A stretch of 64,000 nt of DNA from Lachnospiraceae bacterium UBA3804. Lineage in GTDB: Bacteria; Bacillota; Clostridia; Lachnospirales; Lachnospiraceae. The notes beneath the pieces were generated by a model, which worked only from the letters and a program-made list of their open reading frames with translations, ran no database searches and had not been told where the DNA came from. The stretch covers positions 181,037 through 245,036 of the forward strand of contig DFEK01000005.1 in assembly GCA_002368665.1 (NCBI GenBank), written 5' to 3'. The translations under genes and the position numbers were made by a program. Of the stretch, positions 53,330 to 61,822 are shown piece by piece. How positions within the stretch are numbered: the first letter of the stretch is position 1; each line of letters starts with the position of its first letter.

Positions 53330-53500
53330 ATGATCACAAAAGAGAATTATAGCGAAGAACATATACGGCAGATACAGAATGATAGTCATAGAGATCCGCT
53401 TCTTATCGAAAGGACGTTATTCGCTTTTGGATTATTTATCAAGTATATATTTGCGGTATTTAAAGTTCTTTTGAAGCTAAAGGTTTTAAGTAATTTTTAG
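53330..53500 (+). pseudogene. Truncated AbiEii-type nucleotidyltransferase toxin
   Basis: ATG 53330 with GGAGG upstream, four bases after the antitoxin stop. Encodes MITKENYSEEHIRQIQNDS and SHRDPLLIERTLFAFGL, the usual N-terminus of AbiEii/DUF1814 toxins, but after ~35 residues the frame continues into unrelated sequence (FIKYIFAVFKVLLKL) and stops at 53500, inside the end of the opposing DUF3800 gene. The GG-x-S/T nucleotidyltransferase motif and everything beyond are gone; the toxin must be inactive. Confidence 0.78.
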
Positions 53501-54140
53501 AAAGTGTTCTTTTATCTTTAAAGAAATACTTCTCAGATTTGGACAGAAGGTGGCTGTTCATCTTAAGCTCCGTTAATTTAAGTGTGCAGATAAGGTCTGC
53601 CACTTGAAATAAACGATAGTCGGAAGGGATCACTTTTCTGAATTCTACATTGTCAAGTAAGGCGTTGAAAACAGAAGACAGAATTCTTGTAACTTCTGTT
53701 TGTCCATTATCATAATAAATTTTAATAGTATCATAACCGAGGAATAATTCCATATTACTGCGTAGGAAAATGGCTAACTGCTTACTTAACTTACCGGTTG
53801 CTTCAATGGAATCTGATATATTCTTCTTTTCGATATAGATTGATTTATATTGAACCTTTACATTCCTGGTGAAAGACATAATTCGTTTTAAGATTTTTTG
53901 GCGTTCTTCAAGGCTGCAATTTTTATATTCTTGTTCGGAGCGGATTACGGGGCCGGCATGAACACAGTGGTTAGGCCAACCGATATATTCCATCTCTATT
54001 TCAAGTTTTCTTAAATCATTTTCTATGCTATTTGCCTGATCGTGAAAAACAAGGGAAATAATATAATATGGCGAATGGAAATCATATTCGCCGAAGTCAC
54101 CGGATTCATCTACGAAAATACTTAGTTCTTTCATATACAC
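53460..54140 (-). CDS. DUF3800 protein (RNase H-like fold)
   Basis: 226 residues from GTG 54140 (GAGG six bases upstream; ATG 54134 is two codons later). Starts LSIFVDESGDFGEYD with the DESGD motif typical of DUF3800, has YYDNGQTEVTRIL and the late VIPSDYRLFQVADLIC, where acidic residues of the RNase H-like centre recur. DUF3800 proteins are frequent near mobile elements and are preceded by structured RNA motifs, as here. Its 3' end has replaced most of the AbiEii gene. Confidence 0.88.
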   Translation of the reverse strand: MYMKELSIFVDESGDFGEYDFHSPYYIISLVFHDQANSIENDLRKLEIEMEYIGWPNHCVHAGPVIRSEQEYKNCSLEERQKILKRIMSFTRNVKVQYKSIYIEKKNISDSIEATGKLSKQLAIFLRSNMELFLGYDTIKIYYDNGQTEVTRILSSVFNALLDNVEFRKVIPSDYRLFQVADLICTLKLTELKMNSHLLSKSEKYFFKDKRTLSKNYLKPLASKEL

Positions 54141-54146
54141 TAAAAC

Positions 54147-54222
54147 CTCAAAAAAATAGCGGGTGTCTTACCCGCTAAAAGGTGGACCCGGGTCTTTCGA
54201 CCAGCCCAAGAGACATTATAAT
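54147..54222 (-). ncRNA. Candidate DUF3800-associated leader RNA
   Basis: On the minus strand, downstream of a TATAAT (54215-54220), the RNA folds GGTC-gaaa-GACC (GNRA tetraloop, about 54191-54202) within a G/C-rich arm, then AGCGGGT-loop-ACCCGCT (54158-54176) followed by ATTTTTTTG, an intrinsic terminator ending just before the ribosome site of the DUF3800 gene. Several structured motifs upstream of DUF3800 genes have been described from comparative genomics; whether this one matches a named class must be tested. Confidence 0.6.
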
Positions 54223-54420
54223 CTCTTTCTCTAAGTAAATAGTAGCATTTTGGGTCAGATAATGCAAGTTATTCTAAATTTTGATAATCCCGGAACAAAT
54301 AATAATCTGAATTGTTTAATGTTCTATGAATCCTCCAAAAAGGAAAAAATGCCGTATAAATGGAGAAAAACATAGAATACCATAAAAAATCTCCAAATAT
54401 AAAGCAAATATTGACTGTAA

Positions 54421-54880
54421 TTGGTGCGCGTGATATTCAAGCCTCATGCTTTACTGCGTCATGAATCAAAGAAACTTCTGGAGGCAACGCTAAAAAAGTC
54501 AGCGGCATATAATACAATAATGGAATGCCTGTCTTCTCATCTTTATGGTATGACAAAGGCGAAGTGCTTTGAAAGTCTGGATATATCCCAAGGAACATTT
54601 TCCAGGGCTGTGGATGACCTTGTGAAATGCGGATATGTGCATGAGAGTGTAGATAATTATTCGAAAGGGCATCCATTAAGACTGCGTCTTGTGGATCCGT
54701 TTTTATAAATTCCGGACAAATGGCATATCCGAAAAGACAAGATTTGAAAATTTTAAGAGCGACACCGGAAAGTATACGAATTGGCGTGGACATGCTTTTG
54801 AGATACTTTGCATGTATCATATGGATAGCATTAAGAATGCGTTGGGTATATCGGGAGTACAAACTAACGAGTATGCATAA
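54421..54880 (+). pseudogene. Frameshifted AAA ATPase C-terminal part (DUF234-like)
   Basis: Two overlapping frames carry one protein. 54421-54708 gives a winged helix (YNTIMECLSSHLYGMTKAKCF, FSRAVDDLVKCGYVHES) ending RLRLVDPFL; a frame shifted at the T-run near 54700 continues FYKFRTNGIS, then GKYTNWRGHAFEILCMYHMD and IKNALGISGVQTNE. Together this is the C-terminal half of archaeal-type ATPases with a DUF234 domain. The ATPase half upstream is absent and the end is cut, so it is a decayed remnant. Confidence 0.72.
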
Positions 54881-55010
54881 AGTCTCATTTACACATGAGA
54901 CTCAGTGAGACTATGGTGAGACTGCAATGAGACTTTCCTATATAAATCCCACCATTTCAGCATTTTTCAATTAATACATAGTCTCATTTTGATGAGACTG
55001 ATATGAGACT
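54881..55010 (+). repeat. Cluster of eight TGAGACT repeats
   Basis: The heptamer TGAGACT (or its complement AGTCTCA) occurs at about 54881 (complement), 54896, 54906, 54917, 54929, 54980 (complement), 54993 and 55004. The first and last groups form inverted pairs (AGTCTCAT...ATGAGACT). Spacing between direct copies is 10-12 bp, about one helical turn. Iteron-like or a multi-site operator. Confidence 0.7.
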
Positions 55011-55118
55011 CAGTATTATAATTTCCACACAGATTCATTTTTATCATAAACAGCACCTGTGATTTTCTTTATCTTAGCATAGGCTCTAAATACTGTTACA
55101 AAACAAAACACCCTTATT

Positions 55119-55250
55119 GTGTTTAAGGGATTATGGCATACCCTGCCGATTTTGATCGGACTCTTTGCTGTATGTCTTTTGGTATTTTATGGAACAGCAT
55201 GGATTGCAGGCTTTCTTTCGTTCTTAAGAGACAGACTGTTGGGCCGGTAA
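55119..55250 (+). CDS. Possible 43-residue hydrophobic peptide or membrane-protein remnant
   Basis: From GTG 55119 the frame reads MFKGLWHTLPILIGLFAVC and LLVFYGTAWIAGFLSFLRD to TAA 55250: one or two membrane helices with a basic end. No ribosome site. Either the 3' scrap of a membrane protein or a tiny membrane peptide. A weak hairpin (55249-55277) with T-run follows. Confidence 0.3.
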   Translation: MFKGLWHTLPILIGLFAVCLLVFYGTAWIAGFLSFLRDRLLGR

Positions 55251-55296
55251 AAACAGCGCAGTTATGCAGTTTTTTCTTTAAATGAGCCCATAGTAA

Positions 55297-55305
55297 TGGT
55301 ATAAT
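55297..55305 (+). promoter_or_regulatory. Extended -10 promoter upstream of Hachiman
   Basis: TG-G-TATAAT (55297-55305). Transcription would start near 55312, 233 bases before hamA. Confidence 0.6.
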
Positions 55306-55311
55306 AATTGA

Positions 55312-55469
55312 TGTTATGTTGTACGCTTTTTTGGAGAGGAAAAGTTGTTCTGAATGAAGGACTAGTACTGAGAGCAGAAAGCCTGGGGAAATCACTAATA
55401 CTTATATCACTGCGGGATAATGCATCTAAGCTATTCTTGATTGAGAATAACTTGGGTGCTTTTTTATTT
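55312..55469 (+). ncRNA. Predicted terminated leader or small RNA before hamA
   Basis: Between the extended -10 and hamA lies a near-perfect 15-bp stem (55422-55436 with 55445-55459, including G-U pairs and one mismatch) around an 8-base loop, followed by TTTTTTATTTA: an intrinsic terminator. The intervening ~110 bases hold no ORF with a ribosome site. So a ~155-nt RNA is expected, with hamA expressed by read-through, attenuation or a second promoter. I do not recognise the RNA. Confidence 0.5.
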
Positions 55470-55544
55470 AACAAATAAGGAGATATAGACACTGAATTTG
55501 AATGAATTAAGATCGAACGTACATTTAGTAAACAAGGTGGGACA

Positions 55545-56351
55545 ATGGGATTAATACTTAAGAATCATAATACAGTTTCGGAACCCTTGAGAAGTTCATT
55601 TATGGCGGATGATAAGAAAACAACGTCAGGGGTAAGTCATCGAAAATTGGTTGAGTCTGATTCTACAAAACTATGTGAGTATATGATGCCTAAGATAAAA
55701 AAGCATCACATAAATGAAGAAAACTATTTAAGACGCAAGGCGTTGCTTGAGGCATTGGCAAAATCAGGGTTAGTTACAGACGCATGTAAATCACCTTATC
55801 CACGAGCAGATAAAACAAGAAAAGGTAATTATGCAGAAGTACTATTAGCTGAGTATTTACAGGAAACGACTGATACAAAAATGCCATTATACAGGCTACA
55901 GTTTAATACTAATCCAGATCAAGCGATGAAGGGCGATGATGTTCTTTTATTTGATTTGGATTCGACCCCAGTGAGAATAATTGTAGGGGAGGCCAAGTTT
56001 CGTAAGGTCGCTGTGGGTGATGCTGTACAGGAAGCAATTGAAGGATTGACTAGAGCCCAAAATAATATAGTCCCTATTTCTCTTCTGTTTGTTGCGGATA
56101 CTCTAAGAGTAACTGGAAACAATGATTATGCTGATAGAGTGGAAGAGTGTGCATTGCTTATAACGCAGGGGAAGGCTGAGACCGACTATGTTGGTCTACT
56201 GATGAGTGATAACAAAGCATCAACAGTAGTAGATGCAAATACAACAAATAGCTTGCATAATTTATTGATGATTTCTGTATCAATGCAATCACCTGAAACT
56301 GTTGTAAAAGAGGCTTTTGATAAGTTGGAGGAAGAATATGAACGTATCTGA
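55545..56351 (+). CDS. hamA: Hachiman anti-phage protein HamA (DUF1837)
   Basis: 268 residues. DUF1837-type nuclease: GNYAEVLLAEYL (about 94-105), MKGDDVLLFD (about 127), IIVGEAKFRK with the E-x-K centre (about 145). HamA is the nuclease effector held in check by the helicase HamB and released on DNA damage or infection to degrade DNA (family knowledge). AAGGTGG precedes the ATG. The gene overlaps hamB by 14 bases. A/T-rich codon use sets the pair apart from the core genome. Confidence 0.9.
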   Translation: MGLILKNHNTVSEPLRSSFMADDKKTTSGVSHRKLVESDSTKLCEYMMPKIKKHHINEENYLRRKALLEALAKSGLVTDACKSPYPRADKTRKGNYAEVLLAEYLQETTDTKMPLYRLQFNTNPDQAMKGDDVLLFDLDSTPVRIIVGEAKFRKVAVGDAVQEAIEGLTRAQNNIVPISLLFVADTLRVTGNNDYADRVEECALLITQGKAETDYVGLLMSDNKASTVVDANTTNSLHNLLMISVSMQSPETVVKEAFDKLEEEYERI

Positions 56352-59300
56352 TAAAACTATAGAAGGCCTAATTAATACTCTAAATGATAAGTATGTTTTA
56401 AATTTAATATCGCAAGTTGATGCAAGAAGCATTTTGGAACAGACTGGTGAACGAAAAGAAGATTATCCCAATTTTGATGTCGAGTTAACAACAAAAAACA
56501 CTTATCTTGCATATATGGAAATGGCAAGCGGATGTGCTCTTCTTAAACGTAAAAATGAAAAGGGACGAAAACTTCTCGAACAAGCAGGGAAAATACTTTC
56601 AGATACATATTGCTATGGTGAGGATGAAGAAGGGAAGGCTATTCATCTATTGTGCGCAGCTCTGGCATTGTATATTGCGCAGCAATACTCACGGGCTTAT
56701 GTAGTATTAAGTAGGCAAAAAAATAAAGATCCTTTGTCGGAAATGATATATCTGTTTTTGAGGAAGGATATAGATAAGTTAGAAGATAAGGCTACAGAGT
56801 TATTTTTTATCGAATGTAAAGATGACGATGATGTTATTGTTGTTGAAATAGCTCGTATATTTCTCTCTCTTATTGCCTACTTAAGGGTTGGAGATTCAAA
56901 TGTTTCTTATAACATGGATGATCTTTTTGAAAAATTGATATCTTTGTCTGTTCTTAATTGTGAGCCTTATTATTGGATTTTGATAAAAATGCTGACTTAT
57001 GCAATTGACGAGATAAAGGAAAATTCCCTTTGGCATGTTTTACCTACGTTAATTGGAGAAAGTTCGATACTTGATTTATACATAAAGATTTTATCAAATA
57101 AAAAAAATCCTGTAGTTGAGCTTTGGCCTTCGCAAATAGAGGGCATTATCAAAATGCATTCCAATACAAATGGGGCAGTTATTAATCTAAAAACTAGCGG
57201 GGGAAAGACAAGAGTAGCAGAAATAGCTATCGTTGAATCCCTCATAAGGGACAAGAATAAGAAAATACTGTATTTGGCTCCATTCAGATCCTTGGCCTTT
57301 GAGGTTGAACAAGGATTTGAAGCTATTTTCGGTCAAATGAATCTAAATGTGTCACGTTTGTATGGGGGAGCAACAGCGAGTAGTTCTGAGATAGATTTGG
57401 TTGAAGCCTCAGAAATATTGATTATGACCCCTGAAAAAGCAAAGGCAATATTTCGGTCACAGAAAAGCATAGGTAGTTCAATAGGGCTGATTATTATTGA
57501 TGAGGGACATCTAATCAGTACAGAGAAAAGAGATATAAAGAATGAGATTTTTGACACACACCTTATTCAGTCTTGCAGGAAAAATGGGGCTAAAATACTT
57601 TTTTTATCTGCGGTTTTACCAAATGCTTCTGATATCGCTGCGTGGATAGCCGATGATGCTTCTGCCGTTGCATTTTCTGATTATAAGCCTTCTCTTGAGC
57701 GCCCTGGATATCTGTTTTGGAATGGAAAAAACGTATCATTAAGATGGAAAAGTGATCAAGAGCTTTTTAATAACAGTTTTGTTGTAAAAACTAGATATGG
57801 AAGAAATGTATTTCCAAAAAATAAACGAGAAGCAATAGCAGCTACAGCGGTTAAATTATCAAATGCGGGTCCGGTGATGATTTATTCTGCAGTTGCAAAA
57901 TCTGTTGAAGGAATAGCAAAAGCTATATTGGATTACATCAGATTAACTAAAGCAGAGAATGCTTTTGAATGGGATTCTGCATATTGGAATGATTTTGAAG
58001 CAGCATGTTCAGAAGAACTGTCTGATGACGATACGATTATGGTTGCAGCAAAAAAAGGTATTATATGTCATAGTAATAGATTGCCTTCGGGAGTGCGCAT
58101 TGCAATAGAAAAACTTATGAAAAGCCAGGCTCCAAGGATTATTGTTGCATCGCCGACTCTGGCGCAAGGAGTTAACGTTGGCATTTCGACTGTAATAATT
58201 GCAACACCGTATTGCGATGGTGAACCAATTTCGAAACGCGATTTTTGGAATATATGCGGGAGAGCAGGAAGGGCGTATTGCGATAGTGAAGGAAAGATTT
58301 TATTTGCAATTGATACAACTGAAGAAAAGTGGAAAGTTGAGAAACTGAAAAAACTGGGCTCTGAATACTTTAAGGCTGATAAACTTGAGGGGGTTAAGAG
58401 TGGCTTACTAGAGTTGGTTGCTGTGACTATCAAAATAGCTCAACAAGAGGGTATAGCTTTTGAAGTATTATTGGACATGTTTTCAGAGGACAACATGTCT
58501 TGGAATTCAGACAGTGGAAAAACCATAATAGATTATTGGGATTGGATTGATGATGAACTGTTGTCAATCGATAACGATCCTATTCTTGAAGGTCATTTTG
58601 CAAATGCAGTGCGCAAGTCCCTTTTTTATGTTCAAGCTGATAAAGATCAAAAAGAGCAATGCGTAAAAGTTCTTGAAGCACGGTTACATGGTCTTAAAAA
58701 AAGGTATGGGAACTTGATTAATAAGATAGTTGTTACAGGAATGCAAGTAAGATCAGCAGATAAGTTGTATAAGAGTATGCATGTACTTGAACAATTTGCC
58801 ACAGAATATGCAAAGAATAGACAGGATGGATGCGCAGATTCTGCCGAAAGGTTTTTTGAGAAATTTGATAGATGGATAGTAGAAGTGTTAATAGACTGTC
58901 TTGATCAGGATGATGTACCTTCAATTGAAGAATTAAACCAAGTAAGAGCACTTTGGATAAATGGAAAAACTATCAAGGAAATAAGGATTCTTAATAAGAA
59001 AGTAGATGGAACAATAAAAGATTATTATCAGAATCTGGCTCCGTGGATTTTGCACTCCATTTCCCAATTATTTTTAGAAGACGGAAAGGACGAAATAAGT
59101 TTGGTTTATTCTGAATTGACAAATATATCGGAATGCGGGCTGCCCACAATTACAGCTACAAATATTTTTTATGCCGGCATTCATTCCAGATATGCTTGTT
59201 TAGAATTGTCCCAAATATCAACTTTCATGGGATTGAAAATAAACGAGATTAAGAAAAAACTGACAGAAGATATTAGTGACGTTAGTGATAATGCAAAAAG

Positions 59301-59565
59301 ACATTTGAAGTTATATAAGCAAGAGATTGAAAACAATAAGAAGGTAGATGGTCCTCAGCTTTCTGTACATGTATATGGCGAAAAGCTACCTGACTACTTG
59401 TATATTCGTAGGGTCAACGAAGAGGTTTTCTTGATGTCATCATCCGGAGAAAAATATACATATGCTGATGATTCGGGTTATGTACATAAGGAGATGTATA
59501 GATGTAAAGGGTGCTATTTAATGCGTGTTGGAGAAACATATGCCTTAAGAAAATATGGAAGATAG
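56338..59565 (+). CDS. hamB: Hachiman helicase HamB
   Basis: 1075 residues from ATG 56338 (GGAGG six bases upstream; the frame is open to 56317). Ski2-like SF2 helicase: motif I INLKTSGGKTRVAE (about 282), motif II IIIDEGH (about 388), motif III LSAVLPN, motif V-like ASPTLAQGVNVGIS (about 602) and motif VI NICGRAGRAY (about 639). N-terminal ~270 residues are helical, the C-terminal third a helical and small beta module (LPDYLYIRRVNEEVF). Senses aberrant DNA and controls HamA. Confidence 0.92.
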   Translation: MNVSDKTIEGLINTLNDKYVLNLISQVDARSILEQTGERKEDYPNFDVELTTKNTYLAYMEMASGCALLKRKNEKGRKLLEQAGKILSDTYCYGEDEEGKAIHLLCAALALYIAQQYSRAYVVLSRQKNKDPLSEMIYLFLRKDIDKLEDKATELFFIECKDDDDVIVVEIARIFLSLIAYLRVGDSNVSYNMDDLFEKLISLSVLNCEPYYWILIKMLTYAIDEIKENSLWHVLPTLIGESSILDLYIKILSNKKNPVVELWPSQIEGIIKMHSNTNGAVINLKTSGGKTRVAEIAIVESLIRDKNKKILYLAPFRSLAFEVEQGFEAIFGQMNLNVSRLYGGATASSSEIDLVEASEILIMTPEKAKAIFRSQKSIGSSIGLIIIDEGHLISTEKRDIKNEIFDTHLIQSCRKNGAKILFLSAVLPNASDIAAWIADDASAVAFSDYKPSLERPGYLFWNGKNVSLRWKSDQELFNNSFVVKTRYGRNVFPKNKREAIAATAVKLSNAGPVMIYSAVAKSVEGIAKAILDYIRLTKAENAFEWDSAYWNDFEAACSEELSDDDTIMVAAKKGIICHSNRLPSGVRIAIEKLMKSQAPRIIVASPTLAQGVNVGISTVIIATPYCDGEPISKRDFWNICGRAGRAYCDSEGKILFAIDTTEEKWKVEKLKKLGSEYFKADKLEGVKSGLLELVAVTIKIAQQEGIAFEVLLDMFSEDNMSWNSDSGKTIIDYWDWIDDELLSIDNDPILEGHFANAVRKSLFYVQADKDQKEQCVKVLEARLHGLKKRYGNLINKIVVTGMQVRSADKLYKSMHVLEQFATEYAKNRQDGCADSAERFFEKFDRWIVEVLIDCLDQDDVPSIEELNQVRALWINGKTIKEIRILNKKVDGTIKDYYQNLAPWILHSISQLFLEDGKDEISLVYSELTNISECGLPTITATNIFYAGIHSRYACLELSQISTFMGLKINEIKKKLTEDISDVSDNAKRHLKLYKQEIENNKKVDGPQLSVHVYGEKLPDYLYIRRVNEEVFLMSSSGEKYTYADDSGYVHKEMYRCKGCYLMRVGETYALRKYGR

Positions 59566-59595
59566 TTAGCATAATAGTATATGTAAAATAATTCT

Positions 59596-59832
59596 ATGAA
59601 AAGTGATAGTAAAGAGGATAAGGATAATTGGGATAATAAATTGAAGTATATAGTTCAATATCCAGCATACATGTTGATTCCATTCGCATACCATGATTCC
59701 TTAGATCGCTTTTCTGAGCCAGAAGAGATAAAAACTTTTCTGATTGATAGAATTAGATTTATTAAATTAGCACAGTTAGATGAGAATATGAAAGAACAGA
59801 TTATTCTACATTGTTCTGCTGCATTGGAATAA
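59596..59832 (+). CDS. Small hypothetical protein after hamB
   Basis: 78 residues, charged, mostly helical (EPEEIKTFLIDRIRFIKLAQ), no known motif and no good ribosome site. Thirty bases after hamB and A/T-rich like it; probably travels with the Hachiman genes, but may be a fortuitous or decayed ORF. Confidence 0.5.
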   Translation: MKSDSKEDKDNWDNKLKYIVQYPAYMLIPFAYHDSLDRFSEPEEIKTFLIDRIRFIKLAQLDENMKEQIILHCSAALE

Positions 59833-59890
59833 CAAAGCATATGATAAAAATGCCAGTTATTATGGGTATTTAAGTATCAATGTATGTAAG

Positions 59891-59916
59891 ATACCTCGGT
59901 TAAGACACCGAGGTAT
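59891..59916 (+). terminator. Hairpin after the Hachiman genes
   Basis: ATACCTCGGT-taagac-ACCGAGGTAT, a perfect 10-bp stem with a poor T-tract. Likely terminator; symmetric. Confidence 0.65.
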
Positions 59917-59999
59917 TATGCAAGAAAAGAATACTAGGTTGACACTATGCATTTCATCCAGTATTCTATCCTCAGAATCTACCAGCAGGAGGAACCACC

Positions 60000-61643
60000 A
60001 TGAGTACAGATAACTTATACCAGCGAGTCATTGAAGTTTACAGAAGAACAGGCTCGGTAAAGAAAACTGCAGAAACAGTCGGAACTACCTTAGTTCGTGC
60101 TCAGAGGATCCTCATAACCGAAGGCCTCTGGAGCAGCCCTACATCAGAGCGGATCCTGGATCTATATCGGAAAGGCAAAACAGTTCCGGAGATTGCTGGA
60201 GAACTGTTCATTTCTGAAAAGACAGTGCAGGCATATCTGCCGTATACCCGGACGGACAAAGGGTACGGTGGAGATGAACGTTCTACGGATGCAATCAAGA
60301 GCGAAGAATACAGAGGCAGAATGCACAGAGCAGCCGAAACGCAGGTCTCAGAGGCGGCTATGAAAATGGAACGTGAAGAGATGAGTGATAAGTTCAAAGG
60401 AATAAGGATTATTAAGGATAGTGAGATAGATGCTGCCCGTAGAGCGAATGATAAGCGGATCGCCGAGAATTCGAAACAGGAAAATCTTTCGGAATTCACT
60501 ACAGAAGAACTCTACAGTAAACATATGGTAAAACGGCCGGAAGTTTTAAAACTGAAGCTGGCTCTGGATATGAAATATGTCGGTGATGAGGAGATGGAAG
60601 TCCTTCGTAAGTACGGTAAAGTAGAGAAGGGAATTACCAGAGAGATCCTTGTTCCTTCAAGCATTACCCTTCATGCCTTAAACTATGTGATCCTTCGTGC
60701 ATTTGGATGGCAGAATGGGCATCTTCATAAATTCTCTTTACCGAAAGAGGTATTCCAGAAGATGACCGGTGGGAAAAACAAGGTTGATAAGCATGGTTTC
60801 GTGGAATACGACGGGAAGTTCAAAGACTGGGTGAAGCTTTGCGGTTTGTATCTCAGATATCCCTGTGAAGACTTTGAAGACCTCTATTGGGATGATGACT
60901 ACGAGGAAGGACAGAGCATCAAGACATGGATGCGGAAGAAGTATACCGGCCCATACAGGTATAAAGGGGAATGGGAGCATTATAGCAATGCGAATGCTGC
61001 AGCAAATGAGGACATGATGGAGCATTTCCTGGGAAACGTTCCAATCCAGGAGATGATGTTTGATTATCAGGGGGGAATGGATGAACTTTTGGAGAGGATC
61101 CCGCTGATCGAGCTCATGATCCCTGAGGGGATAAAGGATGATCCGGCAGTGTACGACAGGATTAAGTTTTTGATAAAGCAGCAGGAAGAGGATGATAAGG
61201 ACCATTCCGTGTTGCCGGTGGCACATGAATTGACCTATGAATATGATTACGGTGATGGCTGGGAAGTAAAGATCACACTGGAGGATTGCTATTATACCAA
61301 GAATATTTTTGATGCTCAGAGAGAAAGCGGATTATCCGGCGCAGTAGTCATGCCGGTCACTGACAAACAGGTTCTGGCTGATATGACAGCCTTTGATAAG
61401 AATAATCAAAAACTCAGTAAGTCTATGGCTTTGAAAGTTGCTACAGTAGCAATGAAAAAGCGGCCTGTATGCATAGCACTGGATGGTATGAGCCTAATGG
61501 ATGATGTGGGAGGAATCCACGGATATATCGACTTCCTCAGAACGATCCATGGAAACGATCCGGACGAGCGGGAGGATATGAAGTCCTGGGGCCGCTGGAT
61601 GGGCTGGACAGGTCGGATGAACAAGCCGGAAACACTTTTATGA
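60000..61643 (+). CDS. Plasmid pRiA4b ORF-3-like protein with N-terminal HTH
   Basis: 547 residues. The N-terminal ~80 residues contain two HTH-like units (YRRTGSVKKTAETVGTTLVRA and LYRKGKTVPEIAGELFISEKT). From about residue 175 the pRiA4b ORF-3-like domain follows: LKLALDMKYV, TLHALNYVILRAFGWQNGHLHKF, and ELTYEYDYGDGWEVKITLE. This family is common in mobile regions and known also as an IS1096 passenger; the function is unsettled. Strong ribosome site AGGAGG. Its GC looks like core genome rather than the A/T-rich neighbours. Confidence 0.88.
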   Translation: MSTDNLYQRVIEVYRRTGSVKKTAETVGTTLVRAQRILITEGLWSSPTSERILDLYRKGKTVPEIAGELFISEKTVQAYLPYTRTDKGYGGDERSTDAIKSEEYRGRMHRAAETQVSEAAMKMEREEMSDKFKGIRIIKDSEIDAARRANDKRIAENSKQENLSEFTTEELYSKHMVKRPEVLKLKLALDMKYVGDEEMEVLRKYGKVEKGITREILVPSSITLHALNYVILRAFGWQNGHLHKFSLPKEVFQKMTGGKNKVDKHGFVEYDGKFKDWVKLCGLYLRYPCEDFEDLYWDDDYEEGQSIKTWMRKKYTGPYRYKGEWEHYSNANAAANEDMMEHFLGNVPIQEMMFDYQGGMDELLERIPLIELMIPEGIKDDPAVYDRIKFLIKQQEEDDKDHSVLPVAHELTYEYDYGDGWEVKITLEDCYYTKNIFDAQRESGLSGAVVMPVTDKQVLADMTAFDKNNQKLSKSMALKVATVAMKKRPVCIALDGMSLMDDVGGIHGYIDFLRTIHGNDPDEREDMKSWGRWMGWTGRMNKPETLL

Positions 61644-61749
61644 TCTAGGCATTTTTTTAATGGACACCTTATCGTGTAATGTATATGCATATTCATCGTG
61701 TAACGATAGATCGAGCGGTGGAAAGGAAATTGAAATCCTCGGATTTTAA

Positions 61750-61808
61750 TTGATTTATTCCAATCAGTATGCTATATTTAATTTGTAAATAAAAATGGTT
61801 TACAAATT
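61750..61808 (+). promoter_or_regulatory. Promoter and operator of the second AbiE-like pair
   Basis: TTGATT (61750-61755), 17-bp spacer, TATATT (61773-61778), directly followed by the palindrome AATTTGTAAA (61780-61789), 9 bp, TTTACAAATT (61799-61808). The palindrome covers the transcription start, fitting autorepression by the first protein of the pair. Confidence 0.75.
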
Positions 61809-61822
61809 AAAAAGGATGCATT

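Noticed and set aside
53460..53503. Restoration of the AbiEii toxin by a simple frameshift
   Set aside because: No other frame downstream of 53440 encodes the GG-x-S/T nucleotidyltransferase motif; the sequence there is the end of the DUF3800 gene.
54881..55010. CRISPR array
   Set aside because: The repeated unit is only 7-8 bp with irregular spacing and mixed orientation; no spacers of constant length and no cas genes.
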